Shown here: positions 34,674-47,025 of the stretch, in pieces
How positions within the stretch are numbered: position 1 is the stretch's first letter
Layout: each line of letters begins with the position of its first letter
NCBI GenBank assembly: GCA_964017195.1
Contig: OZ024896.1
Location: 5,077,487 to 5,141,486, forward strand
Length of the DNA: 64,000 nt
Direction: 5' to 3'
Source of the DNA: Siderastrea radians
Lineage: Eukaryota; Cnidaria; Anthozoa; Scleractinia; Rhizangiidae
Made by a program: the position numbers and the translations under genes
Notes under the pieces: generated by a model
What the model was told of the DNA's origin: nothing
Databases searched by the model: none
The model's input: the letters and a program-made list of their open reading frames with translations, nothing else

Positions 34674-37600
34674 AGCAAGGCATATTAATTTGTTTGACGC
34701 TTTTGTTACTCAAGTTGGAAACCTGATTGATCAAGATAGCTTCACTGTTTCGGATAATTGCGTTTGATAACAAAATTCACCTTTTCAGCCTGTCATATCA
34801 CATATTTTGATTTGATTCCAAAGTTCAAGGCAAACTTACTTCTATTTAATCGCTTCTTGCTTCAGTGGAGAAAGCAATGTCCATGTGCGGGAACGGGTTG
34901 GAGTAGAGAAATTAAGAACATCTGAGTAAAATGCCCCTCATTTTAAACGCCAGTGACTCCATTAGGGAAATCAATATCATTAATGATCATTACCTGAGTT
35001 GGTAAACTGGGAAATTCGTCCTCAAAATTGAGGTGCTGTAACTAGAGAAACAGTATCTAAACTTTATTACCTCTTTTTTGTTCCTATTTTGATCATTGGT
35101 GGTAAACATTAACTATGATCATTTCAGTTTGAACAGCGTTGCTTAGTATGTACTCGCTTTCACTGATATGATATTAACTGTGGTGTTTACTTGAAGCTAC
35201 CAGAATTGCTGTGCGGCTTAAAGGTACGGATTTCTATAAAATAGGCGAAATTTTTTTTCAGCTGACATTTCTGGGCAGTTCGTTGACAAAAAAGGCTAGC
35301 TTGATGCACCCGGGCCCTAAAAATGGTAGTCCACTTTCAAAACAGCTCGTCCAAGTCGAATGGCGCTCAACCGGTACAAATGCTTCGGGGGCATGATTCG
35401 TGTACTAGCTAAGGGAAGTTGCTTCTCAGTTATCATCAAGAAATATATAGGAAACTAAAAACCCACGTGAGTTTCTATTCTCTTTACAGAAAGGTGTAAA
35501 TATTGTCAACAAACAGCGTAAGATGCAACTTTCTGTTGATCAAAGTTGAGCCTTCTTCTCTCAGTTGAAGATGAGTTTAAAGAGTAACTTTTCTGTATGC
35601 AACAGGTGCTAACAAATCTCACTTGTGATGCTATCCCTATTCGGGGAAATTGAGTAAGCTTTCGTTTTTATAAAACCTACCATGCATATATACTTTAAAG
35701 CATTCATGAAACGGGGGCGTCCAGTGGTTCGTTTAAGGGAATATCTGTTTGGAAGGCTTAAAATCGCCTGAGATATTCGGATTCAATTGCAGTGAAAGCA
35801 GGAGATTTCTTTGGCGAAACATCAAATCGGACTTTCGTAACAAGAGGACTTATAGTTCCCATTGTTTCGGAGGGACAAATATGTCGTTTAGACAGCAAAA
35901 TAAGGTCAGCTAGCATTTTCGGAAAGTCATCAGCAGCTCGGAAATTTGGCGGATTCTGTTTCCTAAAATTTTCTGCGGTCTAAATTTTTCAGTTAAAAAC
36001 GCCGAACAGTTCAATCTGTATTAGCTTACACAAATATGCCTTTAAAAGCTTTGAAACAATTTAAGAAAGCAGAAAATGATATTTCAAGTAATTTGCTAAC
36101 ATTTAATTTTCTCTTTGGGTGCCCCTGATGGAAGAGACTTAGGCTTGAACCTGATCAGGGGAAAAATTTGGTGGTAAACTACAATGGCCCATGCAGACTG
36201 TCATCTCATCCAGTGGGGAGTTGTAATACTTCTAGTGGCTTTACGCTAAAGATATATGCCTTATGAGTCACTTATGGTCCGTGTACGACTTTATTTTACA
36301 TCTGCGAAAATAATTTCAGCTTCGGGTCTTGATAACTTAGCATTTGATCGTATAATAACGTGTGCTTAAAAACTGCCAAGTTTAATAAGCTACAAAGAAA
36401 TACCCCAGCCACCTTCGTGACGCTTTCAAGAATCCGAGCTGCACCAGTCAATAAGGGTGTTTTTTCATATCTACGCCAATCTGTTTCCCGTGTTTCCAAG
36501 AATTGCTTTTGCAAAATCATTTGCATTTGAATTTGACAGTTGTGTCTTCCTGAATTAATAATCCAGTCAAAAGTTCAAACTCAAACCAATCAAGATTAAG
36601 CGTATTTCTTGGGGCGTTTAAGACAAAGAGAAGCTTTCTTTCAGTTGGCACCCATCTTGTGCTCGCCATTACAGTATTGAAATTTCAAAAGAGGCGATTT
36701 CCTTTTGTTATCTTGCTTGTTCAGGTAAGGAACCAACAAGCCATAGATAAGATTTAACATAAATTTAATGTCCTTATCCTGACCCTCTGTATGTGAAATT
36801 ATTTATTATGTACTTTACCCTAGCTATTCTCAATTTCTTCGCCGTTTGCATACACGATTGTGACGGAAGTAGTTTTGTCGCTTAAGTTGGTGTCTCGATT
36901 GTTCTTCATAGATTCACTGCTTCGGATACATATCTGACACTAAAATTTCACCTTCTTTTTGGTAATTTTATTTGGTTCCGTCATGATTTCTATGTTTAAT
37001 CGTTACTCGTTTCCGTGACTTATAATATTCAGGGGGGGGGGGAGGCTTCCAACAAAAGAAAAAAAGTCCATCTGAAACGCACGATTCTAGCACCAGTGAC
37101 CTAAGGGAAGGAAGGTCGGTATATAAGGATCAGTATATTCCTGACATAGTAAATAGATAAAATTGTTCTAAAAGGCGGAGGAGCTATGGCTGGATAAGCA
37201 GTGTCTAAACTTTATTGTTTCTAAGAAAAAAGATTGTACTTTTACCGGTCATTGGTTTCAGTCAATAACCATGCTACTGGTTTCATTTCAGTTTGAACTG
37301 CGTCCGAGTATCAACCCACTTTCTCTGATCTGATAGTAGCTGTGGTGTTTACTTGAAGCAATCGGTTCTCGTCTGCAGCCATACGGTACGGCATTTTGTC
37401 ATATTTAATATATCAGAAGTTAACTACATAACGTTCTAATCTCTTGAAATATACCACTTCTGGGAATACTACTGTAGTCTCTATGCATGATGCAGAACTA
37501 AAAAAATACTAACTCTAACTTGTTTCCACTCATACAGTTAACTTTGTCGAATTTTTGGCGATACATCAAGAAGTTTCAAACAAAAGATATTCTTCAAAAT

Positions 37601-39330
37601 GTCGCAATTTGTTCACATTCGATTTTATGAAAGTCGTATTCATTGCCTATCACTCAGATTCTTGGAAAATGATAACCTGATATCTTCCGTCTCTCAAATG
37701 TATTTTTCAGTTTGACGGAGAATAGGTCAAATTCAAGCCGATCAGCTTTAAGGGTGTTTTTCGGGAGGGGTGTTGGATAACCAGAAGCTGACTCTCCGTT
37801 TACGCCCATCTTGCGCTTGCCATTCCAGTGTTGGTATTTCCAGTCTTGCCCGTTTAGGTAAGGAATTACAAGCTGCAGATTAGATTTACCATAAATGTTG
37901 TAATGTTGGTATCCTGACCCAGGTGTGTAAATGGACTTATTGTGTATTTTACCTTGGGTCATTATCATTTTTTTCGCCGTACGTAAGCATGCTTGTAGTT
38001 GGAGCTATGAATTGCGGGAAATGAATTTGATCTTGCTTAACTTTTGCATAGGATACATCAATTTCTTGCCTTTTCAGTTCCTACATTTGCACACTGGTGT
38101 GATCGTAGCTGTGGTGTTTATTTGAAGCTATCAGACTCGCTCTACATCTAAAAGGTATGGATTTCTATAAAATAAGCGAAACCTTTCACAACTTTTTCGT
38201 GTATTTCTGAGCGGTTCGTTGATAAGAAATATCAGTTTGATGCAACAGCCGCATAACTAGACAGGTTCGCGGTCAGTTACTTTCATAACGGTTTTTCCTA
38301 ACCAAATGGCGCTCAACGCTGTGACAGTTAAATTGTCTCAGGACAAATGCTTTTTCACAAGCAGGATTCAACAATAGATGAGAGAAATTATTTCTCGGTT
38401 ATCATCGGGAAATATATGAGAAATCAAAATAAAACGTTGTTCCAGCAAAAACCGCGTAAGTTTTGATTAATAAACAGCATCAGATGAAAGGTTCCTTTGT
38501 CCTAAGTTGACTTTCTTTGAGGATGAGTTAAAAAGGTAACAAAACTTACTAATCTCAATTATTCGAGGAAATTGAGTGAGTTTTCGTGTTAAAAACCGAC
38601 CACATGTACTCTGTGAAACATTCATGAAAGAGGGGTCTCATGTTTGGACCTGAACAGCAATGAGAGTGCATATACAGAATCAGGCTACTCGTATGTGTAG
38701 TGATAGCATTAGCAAAACCCTGTAAAGCTACGGGTTGCTTGTCAAAATAAGGTGAAATTCAATTATCAGACATATCCAAACAGTGAAACTATCATGATCA
38801 ATTGAGTCATCAACTTCAGCAATAAAAGTCTTAGACAAACACTTTCTGTGCAGCTGGAGAGACTAAGCCATAAGATGATATGTATGTTTTAATAAACTAT
38901 CCTAGCCAATACTGAAAGACCTTGAATCTTATATGACATAGTTTCATTTGAGCCCAAATTTTCCAGCAAAATTACTTCTATTTAGTGGCTTCATTCTTCA
39001 ATGGTAAATATTAGCATGAGAAAAATAGCCCCATCTGAAATACACTGCGTGCTAGCGACAATAACCTCAAGGAAGATCGGTACATAAGGATCATTATTAT
39101 CCTGACTTAGCAGTAAATTGGTAATTTGGTAAATTGCATCAAAAAGAATGAGTTGCTTTAATTTTGTATACACATTATCGAAACTTTATTCTTTCCAAAG
39201 GATGGAAAAGGAAGTTGCACTTATTTTGGTCATATTGGCAATAACCATGACATATTGCTTTCATTTCAGTTTGAAGTGTGTTTTTCATTTTCAGCCCACT
39301 TTCACTGACGTGATAGTAACGTGGTGGAAA
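34674..39330. repeat. Diverged further copies of the duplicated modules
   Basis: The part 36,230-36,850 resembles 27,240-27,860 (GTCCGTGTAC, GTCTTGATAAC, GCATTTGATCGTA, GGGTGTT blocks). The part 37,640-38,060 resembles 28,780-29,180. The part 35,120-35,330 resembles 38,100-38,260 (GTGGTGTTTA, GATTTCTATAAAATA, GTTCGTTGA). This is an older tandem array of the same modules, with mutations and rearrangements and no supported gene. A G-run of about ten lies near 37,033-37,042. Confidence 0.75.
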
Positions 39331-40592
39331 CAATGTTCCAAAACATTCCTTTGCCAGTTATCATCGAGAAAAATTTGGCAAATTAAAGAAACAATAGCGG
39401 AGCTCCATGTCTTATAGAAATGGGATATATATACAAAACCGTGCGACCCAATTTTTGTGGTCATGACGTCATTCAAAGCGTACGTTGTCGCAACATGCCT
39501 CATGTAGTATGTTCGAAGTGTCCTTGAATGCTCACGTGTTTATGCTGGAGAAAAACGGCGGACTAGCGGCGGACTAATAAACGCTTCAGTTTAAACACTC
39601 TTCTTTGACTTGTTTGAGGCTTTAAGTAGAAAGGACGTACTCTCGGGGACCTCCGTTAAGACTGATGTTATAACGGGGTAAAGACCAACATCCCATACGA
39701 CTGGGCACTGACAAGAAGTAGAATTCGGGTAGCGTGTTATCACGGGAGAAGTGTGATCTCAAGTCAATGTGGGCGCTGGCTTTTCGTACGCTAGATTTTT
39801 AAGATGGTTATTTTGTATCCTTGGAATGAAGACATTTCTTTTAAAAGCTCTACATGAAACGGAAAAGACCTGAAGACAGAATTTAATTGTGAGTTAAACT
39901 CTGCCGAATAATACTTCGCGGGCGAAAATCTTTTGCCATTTTCCCTCGGTAATTATCGTGTGCTTGAAAGCTTCCGAAAACCTTTTTCGGGAAATTTTTG
40001 CCAGCTAGTAAACTGCCTGATGTCGGGACAATGTTATTTATTTAGCAAAGTTGTTTGATGGTTGACAGAACTAAGCAGCCAGCGGGATACATGCTAATCA
40101 GTGAGAAATGCGTGTTTACATTGAAAAGTCTGTTGAGTCGCTGAGAGCAACTTAAATGGGTTTATTAGAGCAACTGTAGTTTCACGAGTACATGCTACAA
40201 GAAGAGCTGTCGGTGAAAGTCCTGCTGAGGTCTTCTTTTACAAGAAAAATAAGTCAACTTCACTGTTTCCTCAGCGGTCCGCATTGTGTTTTTGCCTTTT
40301 TCAGTTGTTGTTTTTCATCTTTTGGCAAATAACTACACTACTGAAATGTACTGTATTTTAGGGGCCAACAAGTTGAGAAGAATTTCATCTTTAAAATCCA
40401 CAAATGCAATCTTTTTTTTTTCAAATTTAAGAGTGTTTGTAGCGCGATCAGGATCAAGACGCATAACACTTTACGAGTAGACAAGTAAGTTTTATGATAG
40501 CAAGACTCCTTTAGAATGCCTTTAAAATAAAAGTCATAAAAAGACACTGTATAGAGGACAAAGTTGAGGCAACAAACAAATTGTGAAGCAAT
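39331..40592. other. Intergenic stretch, no supported gene
   Basis: Only short biased open frames are present, and I see no RNA gene. The CGGCGGACTA repeat at 39,556-39,576 is a small tandem duplication. Confidence 0.4.
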
Positions 40593-41528
40593 TTCATGGA
40601 AGAAAAGCAAAAACGGTACCTATTAACCTAGCCTATAGTCTACAAAATCTTAAAAGAAAACCTAACCTCCTCTTGGTGCAGAAAATTGACAGCAGCTGTT
40701 TTGAAACTGCAGCAACCAATGGAATGAAAAACGGGTCGCCCAAAGGCTGAAACAGACGAGTAGCCGATTTTGATAACTCCACTGAGCAATCTAGCCGAAT
40801 GCAAAAAAACAAACAGAAAACTTATCGCGAAATTAAATTTCAACTTTCGATTACAGGTCAGTTCGCTTCAGTGCTACTGATTCCGATTTGGTGGCATTTC
40901 ATGTTATTTGTCAAGATCCGAACACGATGAAAACCCAAAACGAGAACCCGTTTCGTTTAGAGTGAGTTATATTTAGCCTGTTGTAGATAAGCGACATTTC
41001 CATTTCATTCAAGCGAACAGCCAGTGGTCTGAGATGATTTGACAAACCTTGACAACTTCATGGAAGAAAAGCAAAAACGATACCTAATAACCTGGCCGAT
41101 AGTCTACAAAATCTTAAAAGAAAACCTACCTCCTCTTGGTCCAGAAAATTGACAACAGCTGTTTTGAAACTGCAGCAACCGATGGAATGAAAACTGGGTC
41201 GACCAAACGCTGAAGCAGACGAGTAGCAGATAACTCCACTGAGCAACTCGGCTAGCCAAATGCGAGAGAACAAATAAAAAACTTAGAGGGAAATTAAATT
41301 TCAGCTTTCGATTACAGGTCAGTTCGCTTCAGTGGAACTATTCCGATTTCAGGGTGGCATTTCATGTTATTTGTCAAGATCCGAACACGATGAAAACCCA
41401 AAACGAGAACCCGTTTAGTTTAGAGTGAGTTATATTTAGCCTGTTGTAAATAAGCGACGTTTCCAGTTCATTCAAGCGAACAGCCAGTGGTGGCCAGTGG
41501 TCTGAGATGATTTGACAAGCCTTGACAG
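40593..41528. repeat. 464-bp tandem direct duplication (two units)
   Basis: Unit one (about 40,593-41,056) and unit two (about 41,057-41,528) both begin TTCATGGAAGAAAAGCAAAAACG. They share long blocks such as GTCTACAAAATCTTAAAAGAAAA, CAGCTGTTTTGAAACTGCAGC, TCAAGATCCGAACACGATGAAA and GTGAGTTATATTTAGCCTGTTG. Small indels separate them. No frame with a recognisable product is conserved. Confidence 0.93.
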
Positions 41529-41699
41529 TTAAATGACAGGATATTGAAACATTGTAAAAACCGAGGAAGACGGCGCAAAAATAAGAAAAATATTTTATGC
41601 TCACAGTTTGAAGCTCGAAAAAACTAATGATAACAACAACGCTGTGTTCTAGAGTGACTTTCGAGTTCGGCCGGATTTATTGTGAAGCAATTCGCGGGA

Positions 41700-41739
41700 G
41701 CAAATTGCTCCCTACCTCGCAGGGTAGGGAGCAATTTGC
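41700..41739. other. Perfect 17-bp hairpin
   Basis: GCAAATTGCTCCCTACC and its exact reverse complement are separated by the loop TCGCAG. It is a strong stem-loop in either strand. Function is unknown, and it could be a small foldback relic. Confidence 0.8.
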
Positions 41740-42087
41740 GGCGCTGTACAAGACACTTTCGGTTTTTTTTTTAAAAGAAAGACTTTTTGAAACAATTTCT
41801 TGCCTGAAAATAGCCCTGCAAGTTTAGAAGAGCTTTAAAAAATCAGATACGATGTATTCAACCTCCATGGATAGGGCCGGCCTGCACTTATAAAAGGACC
41901 CGCCATTCGTTCATCCCTAAAGTGTTAGAATTATGTATTTAAAATTTCATGTCCTGAAGTGATTGGTGGCGCAGAGGCATGGCGCGCGGACATTCTGATT
42001 TTTGTTGTTATGCAGGCGAAGGTTGAAACCTCTCGGAATCATATCCTTCCTTTTTTTCTTTCTTCTTGTCTTGGGCGAAACTCCTAG

Positions 42088-44085
42088 TTAAGGTTACCGT
42101 GTACGTTAAAAATGGTAAATTTACGATTTTTATTTTTTCCATAAAAATAAAAGTTTCCTTGGAATCGTTTAATTCCGAAAAAGAAATTTGAAAAAAGAGC
42201 AAATATTCGCCAAGAAAATGGGATTACCGTTTTCCACCGGAAGTAAAAGTTTATTTTGATTGACAGCTAATTGATGCGAGTGCAGCCATCCAGAACGATT
42301 TTCGCGGGAAAGATTGTTTATGGGAGAGCCTCCATATTTATTGTTTCCCGAAGCGTTCTATGTCCGTTTATGTTATATTTTTGTCGTTAGAGCCCGGTTT
42401 TCTAAGTTATGACTTTGCTATGGAAACCCACAGGCCGCGGAAGTGTCCGTGGGCTAACTCCAAAAAGCGAAAATAGAAGAAAACTCAGAAGGCAAGAAAA
42501 GCAGGACAGAGGAAACATGTTGTAGCCTCGCTGCATCAGACAAAGGTTCATATCATTGGGAATGGCCGTCAGAACCTTCCAATTACGAGGAAAGTATCGG
42601 AGCGTGCACGCAAAATATCCTTAGAACGGAAGAAAGAGGGTTATTGAATGTTTGGACTGATTTTAATCGCAATAGTGACAGTGAATCGCCAGACGATTTA
42701 GTACCAAATAATATTCTGCGAGCGCAAACTACGCGGAAACGTACAGCATCTGTTATTACTGCAATTCGATGGAATACATTGTAGTACCTCCGTTTGATCT
42801 CTCTGCGATAGTAGAGCAGCCCTGAACAAGCGACCTAACATGAATAAAGTTTACAACACACAATCATTCAAGTAGCTTCAAGTAACCTGATAACTGTTAT
42901 CGTTTACCAGCTCCCGCATAGCGTAAACAAAGAACCGACAATAAAGAGATAGTGAATTTAAATTCATCTCGTTTTACCCGTGTTCTCTTTTGATTTTCTT
43001 CAATGTTTTGATTTTAATGCAAAAAGAAGAATTTTATTATTTTAGATTTGTTAATACAGTGTACATGTAACCCGTGGTATATAGCCAACGCTGGGAGACG
43101 ACCTTTTGATCTCTTCGCAGGGAACCTCGCTTGCTGTCACAGCTATAAATAGTTTCACTCATTTGTACATTGGTCTATCAGATCCCGATGAAACCGCTCT
43201 TTTGTTGTTACTTTATTACACTCTTTTGGAAAGATACAAATATGTCTAAACAATATTGAAATCTTTTGGATACCAACAGTTGCCTTTATAAATTCCCTAT
43301 TTGCCGGCGAGAAACGGACAAAACAATTGTGTGTCGAACACGCGCTATGCGATTGCTTGACAAAAAATAAGCCCTTTGAGCATTGTTCAATTATAAGCTT
43401 TGCTAAGCTTGACACTACAATAAGTACCCCTTCAACCAATATAAGAAGCACTGTTCAAAAGAGCTGCTGCAGTTGTACTGATTCAATCACAGCGCTCCAC
43501 AGCGCTCAGTTCAGTTCACTTCGCTTCGCTTTTTTGCCCGCCTTGGCCGCTTCTGTTTAGGCCCAGCTGGTTGGCTTGAGGTTTTCGCTCTTTTGGTTCT
43601 CCCCATCACGATAATATCAGTTAAACGACGTCCAACATTGAAAGAAATTCGAGAAAATGGTAAGACGGTTGAATGTTAGGAACACTAGGATTTGCGTGGA
43701 GAGAATATTGCGCGAAATTTCCACGGGAGGTGACGAGAGGTAAAATAGCGCCCACTGATTGGTCTACTGTCGGCAAAGGTGGCTGAATAAAGGAAAACCC
43801 CAACACGATTTTTTAGCCCTTATGTGCCGGGCTTTCACCAAGCAAAAAAAATTGCAAGCTTTAAAATTCCCTTTGAGCTGGAGCTTTCAAAAGGCGATCT
43901 AGACCTTCATATTCAGACTTGGCGGAAAACTTAAAAATTCGTTTTCGTGAAAAGTTAGTGGCATATTCAAATAGCCAGTTTTATAGGCTTTAATTTCATA
44001 TAGGGTTTGGGGTATCTGCGGCGAAACTGAGAAGCGCTACATGCGTAAGACTGAAGACACCTCTGAAGGTACACGGTAACCTTAA
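42088..44085. mobile_element. Candidate TTAA-bounded DNA transposon (about 2 kb, non-autonomous)
   Basis: The 17-bp ends TTAAGGTTACCGTGTAC (42,088-42,104) and its exact reverse complement (44,069-44,085) both begin with the TTAA tetranucleotide. TTAA target duplications are used by piggyBac and Kolobok elements. Inside are a small frameshifted open frame (42,420-42,784) with a downstream AATAAA, and a basic 31-residue frame on the minus strand (43,511-43,606, begins MGRTKRAK). No transposase core domain is visible, so the family is inferred from the ends only. Confidence 0.55.
42420..42784 (+). pseudogene. Small unknown gene remnant inside the TTAA element
   Basis: An ATG-started frame (METHRPRKCPWANSKKRK) stops after 18 codons. 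One frame over, a stretch of about 110 codons is open to a TAG at 42,782 (contains SYHWEWPSEPSNYEESIG and VWTDFNRNSDSESPDD). One extra A in the A4 run at 42,470-42,473 would join them. An AATAAA follows at about 42,842. The predicted product is short, with a basic NLS-like start followed by an acidic Ser/Asp/Glu-rich part. I do not recognise the family. It may be the element's own accessory gene or a captured exon. Confidence 0.4.
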
Positions 44086-44848
44086 CAAAATCACAAAATT
44101 CGGCCCGAAGGCGGAAAGTGAAAAAAAGCCGTCATTTTGTGTTCAACTGTTCGAATTGAATTGTTTTATTTAGGTCGCATACCTTTTCTTAGCCCCAACC
44201 CCCAACCCACACACACGTACACACACTTTTTCCTCTTTGTTTCATATATAAGTGCCGTGGGTTATGTTCGCACCAAATGGCGAAAACGAGTAAGCACACG
44301 TGGTTTGTATACCTTGTTTACCGTTTGCTATTCACGCGGAAAGGGTTACCTCACTTTAAATACATGTCATCAGAGCCAACTCCCCAGAATATTGTGCAAG
44401 TTGAAAGATTCAGTAAACGCCTAGACAAAGCTCTATCACATGACCCTCTCTCTGTATTTCCACTCCAATTTGAACTGCAAATGTGAAGATTGGCCACAGA
44501 TTGGCCACAGATTGGCCATCTCATTGCCGGAGACTAAACTGAAATTTCATTGACACCACTTTTTTTCATTTCAATTTTAACGTGCTTTAATATTTTTCAT
44601 GCCAATTCTTACAGATACAAATTAAGAGTAAGCCAGTGATAACTTGCTTTTATCCAATCGTATTTGATCTAGAACTCTATTCAGAGACTATGCATCAAGT
44701 AGGACTCCTTACAGCAGGGGGTTTTGAGCAGCTCTGCTGTTAGGCTAGCCTATCTATATATATATTTAACGCCTTGTTATGTCTGATAACTCGATTGACG
44801 ATTATAGTTTCACTGTTTTAAATATACTGTATTGTGTATACTGAAGAG
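44086..44848. other. Intergenic stretch, no supported gene
   Basis: Contains a (CA)-rich stretch near 44,205-44,226 and a triplicated GATTGGCCACA motif near 44,489-44,516. I see no gene. Confidence 0.4.
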
Positions 44849-44988
44849 GATTTTACACGACGGCTCGAAGATATGAATTTTATTTTCGAGCGGTAAACAA
44901 TATTTTACGAAAGAGAGTAGCGAGTGAGTAAAATATTGTTTTACCACGACAAAATAAAATTCATATCATTAAGCCGCCGTGTAATTTT
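44849..44988. mobile_element. Inverted-repeat (foldback) element
   Basis: The left arm contains TTTTACACGACGGCT, ATATGAATTTTATTTT and GGTAAACAATATTTTAC. The right arm has their complements in reverse order, GTAAAATATTGTTTTACC, AAAATAAAATTCATAT and AGCCGCCGTGTAA. The arms are about 58 bp with a few mismatches and a short spacer. No clear target duplication was found, and it may be the core of a longer MITE extending to about 45,160. Confidence 0.8.
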
Positions 44989-45746
44989 CTTTTTATTATA
45001 TTGCACAAAACAGTATAAAAGTGGGAAATGACGTCATCGGTATCCTCACCAGTGAGGATATGGAAAATACGCCGTTCGAGTCTCGGATGTAATTTCGAAT
45101 AAACTTTACGAGTGCTCTATTTTCCACTATAACACTATTGTTTATATAATAAATGCAGCCGGTTTACTCCCAATACAAAAAATTCATGAATGCGGTTAAA
45201 AGGTCCAACGAGATTTAATTCCTAGCAGTACTAGGTGAAAGATTTATTAATACAATATTCACTTGCTAGAACAGCGCCAGCAAGGTTGAGATATCAAACC
45301 CGGGTTTCATCGTTTTCCAAAGTTCCAACCCTTTTTACAGATCTCCTGTTGTTAAGGTGGCCGAACACAGTTTTCTTGTACCGGCGTTATTCATCGTTAT
45401 TTTCAAACCACTAGCAGTTGGGCAGCCAAAATTGGCAAGATGCAAGTTCAACTTAAAAAATTATATTTTGTTATGTTTTATTGGACAGAGTGCCGTTACC
45501 ATGGCAACGCAGCCGGTAATAAACAGGCATTAAATACTGGGTTTGATTTATTTTCAGAAAATCCAGTCGTTAGATTTTTTCCCATCATTGGTCCCTAGAA
45601 AACTCAGAGAAATACTGGCCTGTTGACACTGGTCTAGTAAAATTTTCACAGAGAGAGCTTCTGTAATTCTGTGTTTTGCATTTTAACATTTCTGAACATT
45701 TCCTCTGTCATAAAGACTTTTGTTCCTGGGCCATCGTAGCTTGATC

Positions 45747-46028
45747 AAAAATAAAGCACAAACAGCGGTAATAAACATTACAAACTTACGCATTTTTATA
45801 TAAACTTGACGTTTCGTATGCTAGTCAACATACATTTTCAAAAGTGACCGTTACAATTTTGTTTTCTTAATCTTGGTTCCAGACCCCTTATCACTATTGT
45901 ATAAAAGGTTTGTCAAAATTGTAACGGTCACTTTTGATAATGTACGTTGACTAGCATACAAAACGTCAAGTTTATATAAAAATGCGTAAGTTTATAATGT
46001 TTTTTACCGCTGTTTGTGTTTTATTTTT
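45747..46028. mobile_element. 282-bp foldback element with about 112-bp arms
   Basis: Left-arm blocks AAATAAAGCACAAACAGCGGTAA, ACTTACGCATTTTTATATAAAC and AAGTGACCGTTACAATTTT reappear as reverse complements in the right arm up to 46,028, around a spacer of roughly 50 bp. The plus-strand open frame starting near 45,982 begins inside the right arm and is not a supported gene. Confidence 0.88.
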
Positions 46029-46727
46029 CCTCTGTCAGATTTCAATTTCTGTTTGCAGGCGAGATACCCTTGTTCTGAACTACTATTCTACCAAATTTCA
46101 TGAAATTCTAACGAGCAGTTCCGTAGAAATCAGTGCGTTTCCACTAAACCATGCAGTCACAATTTTCTGGTTAACTGCGTATGCGTTGCATTTGAGAGGG
46201 TTCTCGATCTTTCTCGATCCATACAAACAATCCCAGAAAGGCAGGGTATTTTCCAACAGTATTACCTTTAATACATTGAAAAACAAAGGTTTTTCACACA
46301 TAACAAACTGTTTGATTGTTGAGACGGAAAAAAGACCACTTGCACAATCTTCACTGAAGACCACTGAAAAAATGAGGTTTGAGTACAGGCGCCATGTTTG
46401 TTTTTCTTAAAGCTTTGTGTGCGCGCTGATTCACGTCAGCAGTACAGGACCGTACAGAGATTGTAGAGCGCGCGCAAACTGTGTTCAGACACCTTAAATC
46501 TTTTGGACTTGGTGAATATAAATCCGCCTGTTCATCTCTAAGCAAGAGTGCCTTTAGTGAAACTGTGACCTGTTCAGCTTTTGAATTTGAGTTCTCATCG
46601 AGCAGTTGGCACTCTAATTCCTTGGTTGTCTTTTTTTGTAGTTCGCTTTTCATGGGCTTGCTACAGTTTGCCTCTGTACATCTGACAGTGTACATTTTGT
46701 CTGTGTAGCATTGGACAGTATACCTGT

Positions 46728-47025
46728 GTGCCATTTTGCATGTGCAAGTGTCAATTTACCTTTGTGGTGAACAATTTGCCTGTGTGGCGAATTCTCAGTG
46801 TGACAGTTTGCCTGTGTGGCAGTGAACAGTTTGCCTGTGTGGCAATTCAGTTCGCCTGTGTGTCAATTCAGTTCGCCTGTGTAGTGTTGAACAGTTCGCC
46901 TGTGTGGCAGTGAACACTTTGCCTGTGTGGCAGTGAACACTTTGCCTGTGTGGCAGTGAACAGTTTGCCTGTGTAGTGTTGAACAGTCTGCTTGTGTGGC
47001 AGTGAAAAGTTTACAATGAACAGTT
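46728..47025. repeat. Minisatellite, about 23-bp unit
   Basis: The consensus is TTTGCCTGTGTGGCAGTGAA plus CAG, repeated roughly ten times with variants (ATTCAG or GTGTTGAACAG endings). The array seems to continue in degraded form at 47,210-47,290 and 47,480-47,690, as if split by inserted sequence. The open frame across it is an artefact of the repeat. Confidence 0.88.

Noticed and set aside
45982..46410. 142-codon open frame as a gene
   Set aside because: It starts inside the right arm of a foldback element and has no recognisable domain; opposing open frames overlap it.
46351..46734. Minus-strand 127-codon frame
   Set aside because: Part overlaps the minisatellite. The middle looks somewhat protein-like, but there is no domain, splice context or second copy to support it.
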